A stretch of DNA of 36,805 bases. Origin: a virus. The notes beneath the pieces were generated by a model. It was not told the origin of the DNA. It saw nothing but the letters and a program-made list of their open reading frames with translations, and searched no databases. Shown piece by piece: positions 8,037 through 17,500 of the stretch (position 1 is its first letter; each line of letters opens with the position of its first letter). The stretch spans positions 1-36,805 of the IMG/VR virus record IMGVR_UViG_3300009508_000029; one strand, given 5' to 3'. Both the position numbers and the translations under genes were made by a program.

Positions 8037-8309
8037 ATGAGAAGAAATAATAATTTTAAAAACAACAACAAGCAGCAGCCTCTCGATACCCAAGTAACAG
8101 TTCGAGCAGAAGAGTGCCGAGGTGATGCTGACCGCATGGTCCGCCGTTTCTGTAAGAAGGTTAAAAAAGACGGAATCATTGAAGAACTAAGAGAAAGGCG
8201 TCACTTTACGAAGAAGTCTGCCATCAAGGCAGAGGAACGCCGTCAAACTAAAAGATTAATCAGAAAAGTAAATATGCGCTCCCAGGCACTACTTAAGACT
8301 AGAAGATAA
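8037..8309 (+). CDS. rpsU: Ribosomal protein bS21 homolog, phage-encoded
   Basis: The last 75 of 90 residues follow bS21 (RpsU) along its length. Phage TQVTVRAEE aligns with the bS21 start VIKVRENEP, phage RRFCKKVKKDGIIEELRERR with [20 protein letters not shown], and both continue into a lysine/arginine-rich helix. An extra asparagine- and lysine-rich stretch of about 18 residues sits at the N-terminus. In bacteria bS21 is a late-assembling protein of the 30S subunit near the anti-Shine-Dalgarno end of 16S rRNA. Phage copies have been reported from aquatic viruses including pelagiphages; an effect on initiation on phage messages is a proposal, not shown here. It lies among head genes, preceded by only a weak binding site (GAAAGAT). 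Confidence 0.82.
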   Translation: MRRNNNFKNNNKQQPLDTQVTVRAEECRGDADRMVRRFCKKVKKDGIIEELRERRHFTKKSAIKAEERRQTKRLIRKVNMRSQALLKTRR

Positions 8310-8320
8310 AGGAGAAACCC

Positions 8321-8746
8321 ATGGCAACATCGCCCGATACAACTCAATATTATACTCGCCAGTACGCTGGACTCGGTAGCGTATCTTCTTACCAAGTTTC
8401 CGGAGTTCCTTTTGTCACTGGATCTGGAATTACTCCAGTCAACACAGGAATGGGACAAGCAGTATCTTTCCCAAGAGTTACTAAATCCATTACTCTTTTG
8501 CCCACCGCTGACCAGATTAAATTAGCCTTTGTCCCTACAGGGTCTTCGACTAAGGTGGCAACTGACCACTCTATCAGCTTTCCGTCCACCGGTACTCCAG
8601 CAATCACGTTGGACGTGAAATGCAGCGAAGTGCATATCTTTAATGTAGGTGCCCAGACCACGCAAGGATGGACTATTTATGCCTCTTTGACCGGCATCGA
8701 CCAACAAGCCATGTTCCCCTTAACTGGCTCTGGTCTTACAGAATAG
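8321..8746 (+). CDS. Probable small virion protein, capsid-decoration candidate
   Basis: The 141-residue product is beta-rich and rich in serine, threonine and glycine, with few charges, as is typical of capsid or decoration proteins. Visible segments include SFPRVTKSITLLP and EVHIFNVGAQ. AAAGGAG precedes the ATG. It lies just before the scaffold gene and after the bS21 homolog. I do not recognise a named family. A head-surface protein is the best guess from position and composition. Confidence 0.65.
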   Translation: MATSPDTTQYYTRQYAGLGSVSSYQVSGVPFVTGSGITPVNTGMGQAVSFPRVTKSITLLPTADQIKLAFVPTGSSTKVATDHSISFPSTGTPAITLDVKCSEVHIFNVGAQTTQGWTIYASLTGIDQQAMFPLTGSGLTE

Positions 8747-8776
8747 TAAAATCCTTGTCCTTTGACATCACCGCTG

Positions 8777-8790
8777 ACTATTTATTTTGA
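8777..8790 (+). promoter_or_regulatory. Candidate late promoter element before scaffold gene
   Basis: ACTATTTATTTTGA lies about 30 bases before the scaffold start. Similar ACTATTTAT-type words precede the sheath gene (14497) and the tube gene (17601). A TTGACA at 8762-8767 is also present but the spacing to a -10 box is short. T4 late promoters are a single TATAAATA box, so an AT-rich octamer is plausible; the same word also occurs inside coding DNA (for example 8672), so support is weak. Confidence 0.3.
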
Positions 8791-8820
8791 TGCATTGTCA
8801 TCATAGAAGGGGATATTAAT

Positions 8821-9795
8821 ATGTCTAATATGTTAGAGCAAGCCATTCTCGATGCTAAAACACTTCGAGAATCTGCGCTTAAGACCGCCGAACAGGCAGT
8901 AGTCGAAAAGTACTCCACTGAAGTACGAAGTGCGGTAGAAAAACTATTAGAACAAGAAGATGATCTTGACCTTGGCGCAGAGCCAGAAGAAGAGGTAGAC
9001 CTTACTACAACAATGGAACAGGTTCCGATGTCCCATCTCTCGGAAGAGGGAGATCAGGTTGTCGTGGACCTCGAAAATATTTTGGCTGCCGCTGATGAAG
9101 TCCCTAGCGATGAAGAATATGAGGCTGACCTTTCCGATGTCGCAGACAATATTGATGTTTCTCTAGACGGCGACCTCCCAAGGGATGTTGCCCCCGGTAA
9201 TCGAGATGACGAGATTGATATTGACGAAGCCGAATTGGTGACGATGTTTAAAGAGATGATGGTCGTCGATATTCCTAAAGTAGAATTAGAGAAGGCTGAA
9301 GAGGCTCTGACACAAGGTCAATTAGAGTCGGATGAGGAAACCATTTATACCTCCACCGACGGCATGGATGAAGAAGATATTAAAGAACTTGAACGTACCC
9401 GTGATCGTTTTATGGGCGTCCAAGAAGAAAATCTACAATTACGTACTACACTTAAAGAAGTTAAAGGCACTTTAGAGGGATTACTCCTCCAAAATGCTCG
9501 GTTACTATATGCGAATCGTGTTCTAAACGACACCTCCCTGAATGAGCAGCAAAAAAATAGAATTGCTGAGTTGGTGGGGAATGCACAATCAGTAGAAGAG
9601 GCAAAGACAATCTTCGAAACACTTCAAAAGACAATGGCAGAATCTCGTCAACCACGTGCTGCACAATCATTGTCTGAAGCGATCACTCGAAGATCCTCAG
9701 TCGTCCTCACTAGTCGCCGCTCGGAAGAGCAGACATCTACCGAAGGGCAACCTACCTACAATCGTTGGGCCACACTCGCCGGAACAACAAAATAA
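8821..9795 (+). CDS. 22: Prohead scaffolding core protein, gp22-like
   Basis: The 324-residue product is very acidic and almost wholly helical, with glutamate/aspartate-rich stretches at 50-190 and a coiled-coil-like region around 195-250 (EENLQLRTTLKEVKGTLEG). It ends with a short basic, threonine-rich tail (NRWATLAGTTK). Composition, size (T4 gp22 is 269) and position directly before the major capsid gene identify it as the scaffold that fills the prohead core and is degraded by gp21. The assignment is from character and synteny rather than strong motif identity. Confidence 0.85.
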   Translation: MSNMLEQAILDAKTLRESALKTAEQAVVEKYSTEVRSAVEKLLEQEDDLDLGAEPEEEVDLTTTMEQVPMSHLSEEGDQVVVDLENILAAADEVPSDEEYEADLSDVADNIDVSLDGDLPRDVAPGNRDDEIDIDEAELVTMFKEMMVVDIPKVELEKAEEALTQGQLESDEETIYTSTDGMDEEDIKELERTRDRFMGVQEENLQLRTTLKEVKGTLEGLLLQNARLLYANRVLNDTSLNEQQKNRIAELVGNAQSVEEAKTIFETLQKTMAESRQPRAAQSLSEAITRRSSVVLTSRRSEEQTSTEGQPTYNRWATLAGTTK

Positions 9796-9824
9796 TACAA
9801 ATCTTTTTATAAGGAGAAAAATAA

Positions 9825-11648
9825 ATGTCTGTATTAGATACCCTAACAGAAGGCATCAAGGCTCGTTCCTTGGCCAATGAGGGTGAAGCACTTCTAGGCA
9901 AGTGGGAAAGAACTGGTCTCTTAGAGGGTCTGGGCGATATTAATCGTTCCAATATGGCTCGTCTACTGGAAAACCAGGCTGCTCAGTTGCTTAAAGAAAC
10001 CAGCACAATGTCTGGTGGAGATGTCGAAGGCTTCGCCTCAGTTGCATTCCCAATCGTTCGCCGTGTATTCGGTAACCTTTTGGCACAGGACCTTGTATCG
10101 GTCCAACCCATGAGCCTCCCCAGCGGACTCATCTTCTTCCTCGATTTCACCTTCTCGGGTGACGATGCGATGACAGATACGTGGCGCTTGGCTCAAAACC
10201 AGAACACATCACTGTACGGTGGTGGCGTTGTCGGTTCTCAGCTTACAGGTGGTGTTGACCTCGGCGCACCGAATGATGGCTATTCGTTCTACAACTTGAA
10301 CAATGGCTTTGCAAGCCCGACAGGATCTACCGTCATTGCAGCCCCGGAGCTTAACGTTATTGCCTCGGGTACTTTCGGTGACGTAAAGTCGTCTCCGGGC
10401 GGCTATGTTTCGACATGGTTGCGTGATGACCCGGTTTTCGTATCTGGTTCTACCAGTTATGCTGTCGCCACATTGGCAAAACCCTCTAACATCAACGAAG
10501 ATGACTATGTTGCTCTTGTGGTTGGTGTTGACGGTGTTGCAACCCGAAATGGTGGAATTGTTGGAAATCTCACATCTCCAACCTCACAATTCCTCGTTCG
10601 TACATTGACTTCGGAGCACACGGCATCTGGCGAGTTGCGTCTTGTATTCTTTGGTACAGGATCTGCCGCTGTTGGTTCGGCTATTCCCGCTGATGGTGGT
10701 GGCGCAGCCAACCTGTCGGCTTCTATTGCTGATGTTAACCGTGCTTACTACCCGATCGTCGATGCGTTCGTCGATGGCGGTGCCCTCGGTTCTATCGTTG
10801 GTGCCAACTCTCCTGCTCCCAATCAATGGGGACTGGAAAACAACAATCACATCCCGCAGATCGACATCAAGATCGACTCGGTCGCTGTGACTGCTGTTAC
10901 TAAGAAGCTCAAGGCTAAGTGGAGTCCTGAACTTGCACAAGATTTGAATGCTTACCACAACCTCGACGCTGAAGTTGAGTTGACAAGCATCCTGTCTGAG
11001 CAAGTGGCTCTTGAAATTGACCAAGAGATTCTTGAAGACCTTATCAAGGGTGCAACTGCTGGTACATTGTACTGGTCTCGCAGCCCAGGTAAGTTCCTGA
11101 ACCGTGAAACCGGTGCCGTTGTCGGTATCGATGCAGCAGGTGGCTTGTCGAGCTACCCAGACTTCACCGGAAACGTTTCCGAGTGGTACGAGACCTGTCT
11201 TGAGACCGTTAACGAAGTTAGCGCCCGTATCCATCGTAAGACGCTCCGTGGCGGCGCAAACTTTATCGTTTGCTCTCCCGAAGTTGCCAACATTCTTGAG
11301 TTCACCAGCGGATTCCGTGCTACGGCTGCCGTTGATGAGGCTAAGGGAAGTTGGGGTGTCAAGAACGTAGGTTCTATTAGCCGTAAGATGGACATTCATG
11401 TCGATCCTTACTTCCCTCGCAACCTCATTCTTGTTGGTCGCCGTGGAAGCAGCTTCTTGGAAAGCGGCTATGTGTATGCACCTTACGTGCCACTGCAAGT
11501 CACACCTACCATCTTCGGAACCGAAGACTTCGTGCCTCGTAAGGGCGTGATGACTCGCTATGCGAAGAAGATGGTTAGACCTGACATGTACGGTCTTGTT
11601 GTTGTTGCCGACCTTGTCGCCGATGTGCCTTACCCCTCGGGTGGCTAA
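9825..11648 (+). CDS. 23: Major capsid protein, gp23-like
   Basis: The 607-residue HK97-fold shell protein shows T4 gp23 signatures: FPIVRRVFGNLLAQDLVSVQPM near 76-97, LKAKWSPELAQDL and EVELTSILSEQVALEID in the middle, and ANFIVCSPEVANILE then YVYAPYVPLQVTPT toward the C-terminus. T4 gp21 cuts after (I/L)xE. Two matching sites are LLE|G at E34 and LKE|T at E58; the second lies closest to the T4 position (65). AAGGAG before the ATG is strong. A codon preference shifted toward C/G third positions relative to neighbours fits a highly expressed gene. It is longer than T4 gp23 (521). Confidence 0.97.
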   Translation: MSVLDTLTEGIKARSLANEGEALLGKWERTGLLEGLGDINRSNMARLLENQAAQLLKETSTMSGGDVEGFASVAFPIVRRVFGNLLAQDLVSVQPMSLPSGLIFFLDFTFSGDDAMTDTWRLAQNQNTSLYGGGVVGSQLTGGVDLGAPNDGYSFYNLNNGFASPTGSTVIAAPELNVIASGTFGDVKSSPGGYVSTWLRDDPVFVSGSTSYAVATLAKPSNINEDDYVALVVGVDGVATRNGGIVGNLTSPTSQFLVRTLTSEHTASGELRLVFFGTGSAAVGSAIPADGGGAANLSASIADVNRAYYPIVDAFVDGGALGSIVGANSPAPNQWGLENNNHIPQIDIKIDSVAVTAVTKKLKAKWSPELAQDLNAYHNLDAEVELTSILSEQVALEIDQEILEDLIKGATAGTLYWSRSPGKFLNRETGAVVGIDAAGGLSSYPDFTGNVSEWYETCLETVNEVSARIHRKTLRGGANFIVCSPEVANILEFTSGFRATAAVDEAKGSWGVKNVGSISRKMDIHVDPYFPRNLILVGRRGSSFLESGYVYAPYVPLQVTPTIFGTEDFVPRKGVMTRYAKKMVRPDMYGLVVVADLVADVPYPSGG

Positions 11649-11654
11649 TTAGCG

Positions 11655-11672
11655 AGTAGTCGAAAGACTATT
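11655..11672 (+). other. GAAA-tetraloop hairpin after gp23
   Basis: TAGTC (11657-11661) pairs with GACTA (11666-11670) around a GAAA loop; one A-T and one G-T pair extend the stem outward. It starts a few bases after the gp23 stop and precedes the terminator at 11690. A stable tetraloop hairpin here could protect the capsid message from 3' exonucleases. Confidence 0.5.
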
Positions 11673-11689
11673 TGAATAACAACGAAGGG

Positions 11690-11722
11690 AACCTCGTCCT
11701 AGTGACGGGGTTTTCTTTTATT
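11690..11722 (+). terminator. Rho-independent terminator after major capsid gene
   Basis: AACCTCGTC (11690-11698) pairs with GACGGGGTT (11704-11712), a nine-base stem with one G-T pair and a five-base loop, followed by TTCTTTTATT. It lies 42 bases after the gp23 stop, so it probably ends the head transcript and separates it from the neck genes. Confidence 0.85.
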
Positions 11723-11775
11723 CAAATCATTTTTTGTGATTAGAAAAACTACTTATAAAGAAGCGAGGGTTTAAG

Positions 11776-13035
11776 ATGCCAACAGATTTACAACCAAGAA
11801 GTGTTCAAAGCGCAGTTGTTCTCCCAGCAACAGGGAGCACCAGCGATGTAAGTGCGTTGTTAGCGTACAATATTTATAGTACTTCACCGTTCTTAAGTGG
11901 GGCAGTTGATCAGGTTGCCTACACATATAACAAACTGGGCGGCAATGTATTAGATCTAGAGATAACTCCTAGAAATGTGTATAATGCCTACGAAGAGGCT
12001 TGCCTAGAATATTCTTACTTAATTAACTCCCACCAGTCTAAAAATGTATTATTTCAGTTGCTGGGGGCTACGACAGGATCATTCGATCAAGACGGCGAAT
12101 TTACAGAATATTCAGGCTCTGGAGGCATCACTGCTAACCCTAGTCTCAAATACCCAAAATATCTTTTTAAGTATCTGACCTCTATTGGGAAAGGCATGAG
12201 TACTCACCTGGGCGTGGGTTCAATTGATACAATTTATTCGGCTTCCTTCCGAGTGGTGCCGGAGCAGCAAGATTATGATCTACAGGCTATTATTTATAGT
12301 GCATCTCTGGAAGCAGGATCGCCCTTTAGTAATAGTGTTGGAAAACAGGCCATAGACATCGTGCGAGTATATTATAAGACACCTGCTGTAATGTGGAACT
12401 TCTTTGGCGGGAACGCTGTGGGAACAGTAGGGAACCTGTCTACTTACGGAATGTATGCGGACGATAGCACTTTTCAGTTGGTCCCTGCGTGGCAGAATGT
12501 CCTTCAGGCATACACCTTTAAAGAGGATATGCATGTACGAGCCTCACATTTCTCTTTTCGCTTAAATAATAATAAACTAAGAATATTCCCTAGACCTCAG
12601 AGTGATTTTAATCCCCAGAAGTTTTGGGTAGATTTTCATCCCTCCGCTGATCCGCTGGGAGAATCTTCTGATCGCAAACATGGGGTACAGGGAGTCAATA
12701 ACCTTAATACCTTACCTTTCCCCAATGTGCCTTACAAAAATATTAACAGTATTGGGAAACAGTGGATACGTCGATTTGCTTTATCATTGGTCAAGGAGAC
12801 TCTTGGGCAGGTACGTTCCAAACTGGCAACTATCCCCATCCCCAACAATGATATCACCCTGAACGGACCCGCTCTCATCACTGAGGCTAAAGAAGAGCAG
12901 ACAGCATTGCGAGATGAATTAAAGGCCGTGCTGGATGAGATGGTATACTCTGCCTTGGCAGAGAAAGATCAAGCCATGCAAGAGAGTATTCAGAATATTG
13001 CCATTAAGGTGCCGGCTGGCATTTATGTTGGATAA
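11776..13035 (+). CDS. 13: Neck protein, gp13-like
   Basis: The 419-residue product resembles T4 gp13 head-completion proteins, most clearly in the C-terminal part: KQWIRRFALSLVKETLGQV, then a PNNDITLNGPALITEAKEE stretch and a helical end. A segment at about 60-85 (ITPRNVYNAYEEACLEYSYL) also fits. It caps the filled head and accepts the tail together with gp14. T4 gp13 is 309 residues; here an insertion lies in the first half. It opens a new transcription unit after the gp23 terminator and is followed by gp14 after four bases. Confidence 0.85.
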   Translation: MPTDLQPRSVQSAVVLPATGSTSDVSALLAYNIYSTSPFLSGAVDQVAYTYNKLGGNVLDLEITPRNVYNAYEEACLEYSYLINSHQSKNVLFQLLGATTGSFDQDGEFTEYSGSGGITANPSLKYPKYLFKYLTSIGKGMSTHLGVGSIDTIYSASFRVVPEQQDYDLQAIIYSASLEAGSPFSNSVGKQAIDIVRVYYKTPAVMWNFFGGNAVGTVGNLSTYGMYADDSTFQLVPAWQNVLQAYTFKEDMHVRASHFSFRLNNNKLRIFPRPQSDFNPQKFWVDFHPSADPLGESSDRKHGVQGVNNLNTLPFPNVPYKNINSIGKQWIRRFALSLVKETLGQVRSKLATIPIPNNDITLNGPALITEAKEEQTALRDELKAVLDEMVYSALAEKDQAMQESIQNIAIKVPAGIYVG

Positions 13036-13039
13036 TTAA

Positions 13040-13570
13040 ATGGCTCAAAATAGATGGACACAACCTTTGCAGCCACCTCCTCCCTTATTTGTTGGGGCGG
13101 CTGAAAGAAATTTTGTAAAACAACTTAATGATGAGGTCATTGAGAAGGTAATTGGGCAACAGATTCTCTATTTCCCTATTGATCTGGATCGAACAAATTA
13201 TAATGTTTACGGTGAAGCCCTCGAAAAAACTTTTTACTCACCTGTTCGAGTATATTGTCTCGTTAACTTTGATGAATCAGAAAGAACACAGGGTACATAC
13301 GGTTTTGATAACGTGCGTATGATTACGGCACATTTTAATGACCGACGAATTTCACAAGATCAGAACCTTTATTTACGTTTAGGGGACTTCGTCCAGTATG
13401 ATGATACTTTCTTCGAGATTATAGACGTGAGTGCTCCTAAGAAAACATTATTTGGTCAAGACTCAGACTTTGCAGATGGGTACCGTTTGGCTCGTAGTAT
13501 TACGGGACGTGAGGCTCGCCAGGGAATGTTTGATCCCGGTCGTCTCCTCGGCGACTCAATTAGGAGATAG
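13040..13570 (+). CDS. 14: Neck protein, gp14-like
   Basis: The 176-residue product follows gp13 at once, as in T4, and has the look of gp14 head-completion proteins: FVKQLNDEVIEKVIGQQILYF near 25-45 and a beta-rich body (LYLRLGDFVQYDDTFFEI) near 110-130. T4 gp14 is 256 residues, so this is shorter. It would join gp13 at the portal to form the collar. Only a weak GGA lies before the ATG, suggesting coupling to gp13. Confidence 0.8.
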   Translation: MAQNRWTQPLQPPPPLFVGAAERNFVKQLNDEVIEKVIGQQILYFPIDLDRTNYNVYGEALEKTFYSPVRVYCLVNFDESERTQGTYGFDNVRMITAHFNDRRISQDQNLYLRLGDFVQYDDTFFEIIDVSAPKKTLFGQDSDFADGYRLARSITGREARQGMFDPGRLLGDSIRR

Positions 13571-13575
13571 ATATA

Positions 13576-14457
13576 ATGCCAATTCGTACACCTTTAAATC
13601 AGAAATTGGACTCGACATACGGGTTTAAGCCATCAACGCTGGAAGATATTGACCAAGCCTTGTTCAACTACCTAAATGATGACTTATCGGTATCCTGTGA
13701 AACGAATAGCGGCTTTAAAAAGGTCCCAATCATCTTTGCCAGTCCTGAGAGATCTTTTTCTATAAAGAACGATCGTGACTTGCGCTCTAATGACCGTGTG
13801 TTGGAATATCCTCTCATAGCGATTGTACGTCGAGGACTCACAAAGAACCCCGAGAACAAAGGTCGATACGGGGTGTATATTCCTCCTTACTTTGACTTTT
13901 ATGACCGAGGCGGCGCAATACCTATAGCCCGCCGTGTCATGCAGGAAAAAACAAGAGACCGAGCCAACGCTACGGCTATTAATAAGTTTGGGGACAAGAC
14001 AAACAAAACTTATTCTACATTCCCTTTCGACAATAAGAAGGTGGTATACGAAACGTTGTTTGTTCCTTATCCTACATTTGTGGAAGTGGATTACGAGATT
14101 AAGATTATTTCTTCATACCAGGCACAGATGAATGAGATGTTGGCACCCTTCCTCTCAGAGTTCTCTACTCCTGCTGTATTCTCTGTTCAACACGAGGGGC
14201 ACACTTACGAAGCCTTCATCGATCCGGGGCTTAGCAACGATAGTAATAATGAAAGTTTGGATACTGACGAACGATTGTTTAAGAGTACCGTAACAATCAA
14301 GGTTCTAGGTCACTTAATCGGGTCAGACAAGAATCAGAAAACCCCTAATGTTGTTGTCCGAGAATCAGCCGCAGAAGTTACGATTGGCAGAGAGCGTATG
14401 GTTCTGGGTGATGAACCCGAATTTCACGTGGGAAGAAAAGATAAATACCGCCGTTAA
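13576..14457 (+). CDS. 15: Tail-completion / sheath-stabilising protein, gp15-like
   Basis: The 293-residue product sits between gp14 and the sheath gene, the T4 position of gp15, and is close to its length (272). Visible features are a central KKVVYETLFVPYPTFVEVDYEIK stretch (spanning about 155-177, only partly quoted) and a C-terminal segment ending in ERMVLGDEPEFHVGRKDKYR. Such proteins cap the tail tube and sheath and bind the neck. The related T4 gp3 tube terminator is an alternative I cannot exclude. AGGAGA precedes the ATG by eight bases. Confidence 0.72.
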   Translation: MPIRTPLNQKLDSTYGFKPSTLEDIDQALFNYLNDDLSVSCETNSGFKKVPIIFASPERSFSIKNDRDLRSNDRVLEYPLIAIVRRGLTKNPENKGRYGVYIPPYFDFYDRGGAIPIARRVMQEKTRDRANATAINKFGDKTNKTYSTFPFDNKKVVYETLFVPYPTFVEVDYEIKIISSYQAQMNEMLAPFLSEFSTPAVFSVQHEGHTYEAFIDPGLSNDSNNESLDTDERLFKSTVTIKVLGHLIGSDKNQKTPNVVVRESAAEVTIGRERMVLGDEPEFHVGRKDKYRR

Positions 14458-14496
14458 ATAGAAAAAGATATTGCAGGGTGTTTGGAGCGATCGGTT

Positions 14497-14510
14497 ACTA
14501 TTTATTAATA
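14497..14510 (+). promoter_or_regulatory. Candidate late promoter element before sheath gene
   Basis: ACTATTTATTAATA lies in the 108-base gap between the gp15-like and sheath genes, about 55 bases before the sheath start. It resembles the words before the scaffold and tube genes. The gap itself holds no gene. No matching -35 box is apparent, as expected for a T4-type late promoter. Confidence 0.35.
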
Positions 14511-14565
14511 GCATTTAGTGTCCAAGACCATGCAATCATGTTTCTAGTGAGGAGAACAATTTTCA

Positions 14566-17500
14566 ATGGCTGACAACTCTTCAAGACGGTTTAAATTCAT
14601 TTCACCCGGCGTCTTTATCGATGAGATCGATAATTCTCAAATACCTCGTACTCCTACGGCAGCAGGTCCCCTTGTTATGGGACGAGCCCAAAGAGGACCC
14701 GCAAACTTACCTGTTACAATCAACTCATTTTCGGAATTTGTTGAAACATTCGGCAACCCTGTTCCTGGCAATATTGCCACGGATGTATGGCGTGAAGGCG
14801 ACTTCACCGCTCCTACCTATGCAGCCTTTGCTGCACAGGCATGGTTAGCCAATAACGGACCTATTACCTTCATGCGAGTGTTGGGTGACGAGTCCGCACA
14901 GGCAACGACTGACGGTAGGGCAGGTTGGAAAGTTCCCCCCGTTGCACAGAGTTATGCCGGCAATGATGACGGCGGAGCCTATGCTCTCGTGGTCTTTCCG
15001 GAGTCTACTGCCAGTAATATCACAGGTTCAGTAGCAGCCCAATTTTATTGCAACTCTGGTCGCATTCTTTTAAGTGGAAGCGCCACTCTTCCCGGCGCTG
15101 ATCCTAGGATGCTCGACGGCTCGACTATACGATCAGTCACCAATATTAACAGTATTAATCTCGTAGTGACTGGGTCTGATCCTGTTGTCAACGAAAAAGT
15201 GACAGTTAGTCTTAATCCTGCCAGTGAAAACTTTATTCGCAAGGCTTTGAACACTAATCCAACTATTACTAATACGGCTATTACTTCTCAGGCCACAATG
15301 ACTGCCTCCCAGGGTGGAAACTTGTGGGTAGGTGAAACTTTTGAGCGATCCCTGTCCCAGGCTAGTACTAGTTCTATTGGAGTACTTGATAGTCTAGGGG
15401 GCAATGCTCTCGCAGCACCCTTCCGAGCAGTACTTTTACCTATGACAATGCCTGACGGCACGATAACAAAGCAGCAAAATGATTTCGAAGGTGCTGCGAC
15501 CCGAGCCTCGACTGGTTGGTTCGTTGCACAGGACTTGTCTAATAATGCCGCTGCTTACTACGCTAGTAACATGCAACGTCTTTTCCGTCTGGAAGCGATT
15601 ACAGCCGGTGAAGAAATCCAAAGGCAAGTAAAAATATCGATTGCAAACATTACTGCACCCAAGGGTAACTTCCAAGATTACGGATCATTCTCGGTCTTGG
15701 TTCGTGCCATTGGTGACACAGATAATGCGGTACAAATCATTGAGCGTTATGATAACCTCAATCTTAACCCGGCATCCCCGGACTTTGTTGCTGCTCGTAT
15801 CGGTGATAAGTACCAGGAATATGATAAGCTCAATCTACGCAATGTAGAGTACGGTCAGTTCCCCAACCAATCTAATTACATCAGAGTCGTTATGGACGAT
15901 GACGTAGCAGCCGGTGTTGGCGAGCGTCGCCTCTTACCCTTCGGTGTGTGGGGACCTCTCAAATACCGTGATGTATCTTATGCTAGCGGATCTGGTGGTT
16001 GGTCAAACTTCGGATCCGCCGCCTCAGGTACGTATGCTAACTCTGTCGAGACCATGCTTAATGGCGGGGACTCATTACGCTTTGGAAATGCTGGATTTTC
16101 CGGTTCAGCATTTTTCTCGGGTAGTCAATCTAATTTCCCAGTTCTTATGGCAACCACCGCTTCGCTGAATTGCAGCATCCGCTTCCCAAGCCTTCCGCTG
16201 CGCCAGTTGAGTACGTGGGGATCCCCCCGCTCTCTTCGTGGTACTTACTGGGGAGCCTGGTCCGGACGTAGTGCAACGGATACTTTCTATAATGAAAGTT
16301 TGCCCGATATGTTACGCCCTCGCTCTTTCGATGTTCAGTCTTCGGGGGAGTCGGCTAATCCAGCGGCAACGACACATGATATTGAAGGTCAGACGACCAC
16401 AAATTCGCTTACTGACTCGGTAGTGACATCTTGGGTCTTCTCTCTTGATAACATTTCTGGATCGGCGACCGCAGGATACGCCTATGGCCCCGGCTACCGC
16501 CGTGACGCCACAAGTGTGTCGGCTATTAACGGGTCGTACACTGCCTCGCTAGACGCAGGCTTGGATCGTTTCACGACGATGCTTGCTGGTGGCTTTAACG
16601 GGTATGACATCACCGAGCGTGAACCTTTCCGCAACAGCGCCTTTAGTACTGCCACGGACGAGAAGGCTTCTTACGAACTGTTTAGTCTTCGTAAAGCAAT
16701 TAACATCGCTTCGGATCCCGACTATGTTCAGATGAATGCAGTGACGATTCCTGGAATCTGGGTATCTTCAGTAACTGATTACTTGCTGGATACAGCCGAG
16801 AATCGTGCAGACACTTTGGCACTTATTGATATTCAGTACGGATATACACCAAGTGCTGAAACAGTGTTGGGGCCGGCTGCTGCTAACGAAGGTAACACGC
16901 CTAGTGCTGCCGCCAATGCTCTAGCAGGACGAAGCATCAACAATAGTTATGGTGCCACATATTACCCATGGGTCCGCATCTTTGATTCCAATACGAATCA
17001 GACATTGTGGGCACCGCCAACCGTTGCTGCCTTGGGTGTCTTGTCAACTACCGACAGACTTCAGGCTCCGTGGTTTGCCCCTGCTGGATTCACCCGAGGT
17101 GGATTGAGTGAGGGTGCTGCTGGCATCCCAGTCCTCGATGTATCTCGCCGCCTGACTTCAGACGACCGAGACACATTGTATGACAATAATATTAACCCAA
17201 TTGCTAAGTTCCCCGCAGAAGGAATCGTAGTGTTTGGTCAAAAGACTCTACAGCAAACAGCATCGGCTTTGGATCGTATTAACGTCCGTCGCTTGATGAT
17301 CTACTTGAAGCGTGAGATTTCCTTCATTGCTTCTCGCTTGTTGTTTGCTCCTAACGTGCAAGATACCTGGGATCGATTTATCGGTCAGGCAACTCCTGTG
17401 CTTGAAAGCGTAAAGGCTGAATTCGGTATTGAAGAATTCCGTCTCATTCTCGACGAAAGCACAACGACTCCTGATCTTATTGATCGTAACATTATCTATG

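Noticed and set aside
8762-8790. TTGACA with a -10 box before the scaffold gene as a full sigma70 promoter
   Set aside because: The best -10-like hexamer gives a 15-base spacer and poor match; only the AT-rich word was kept as a weak candidate.
10584-11498. 304-codon open frame on the - strand opposite the major capsid gene
   Set aside because: It is the mirror of a biased, highly expressed gene; its translation has no family features and no ribosome binding site, and the + strand gene is certain.
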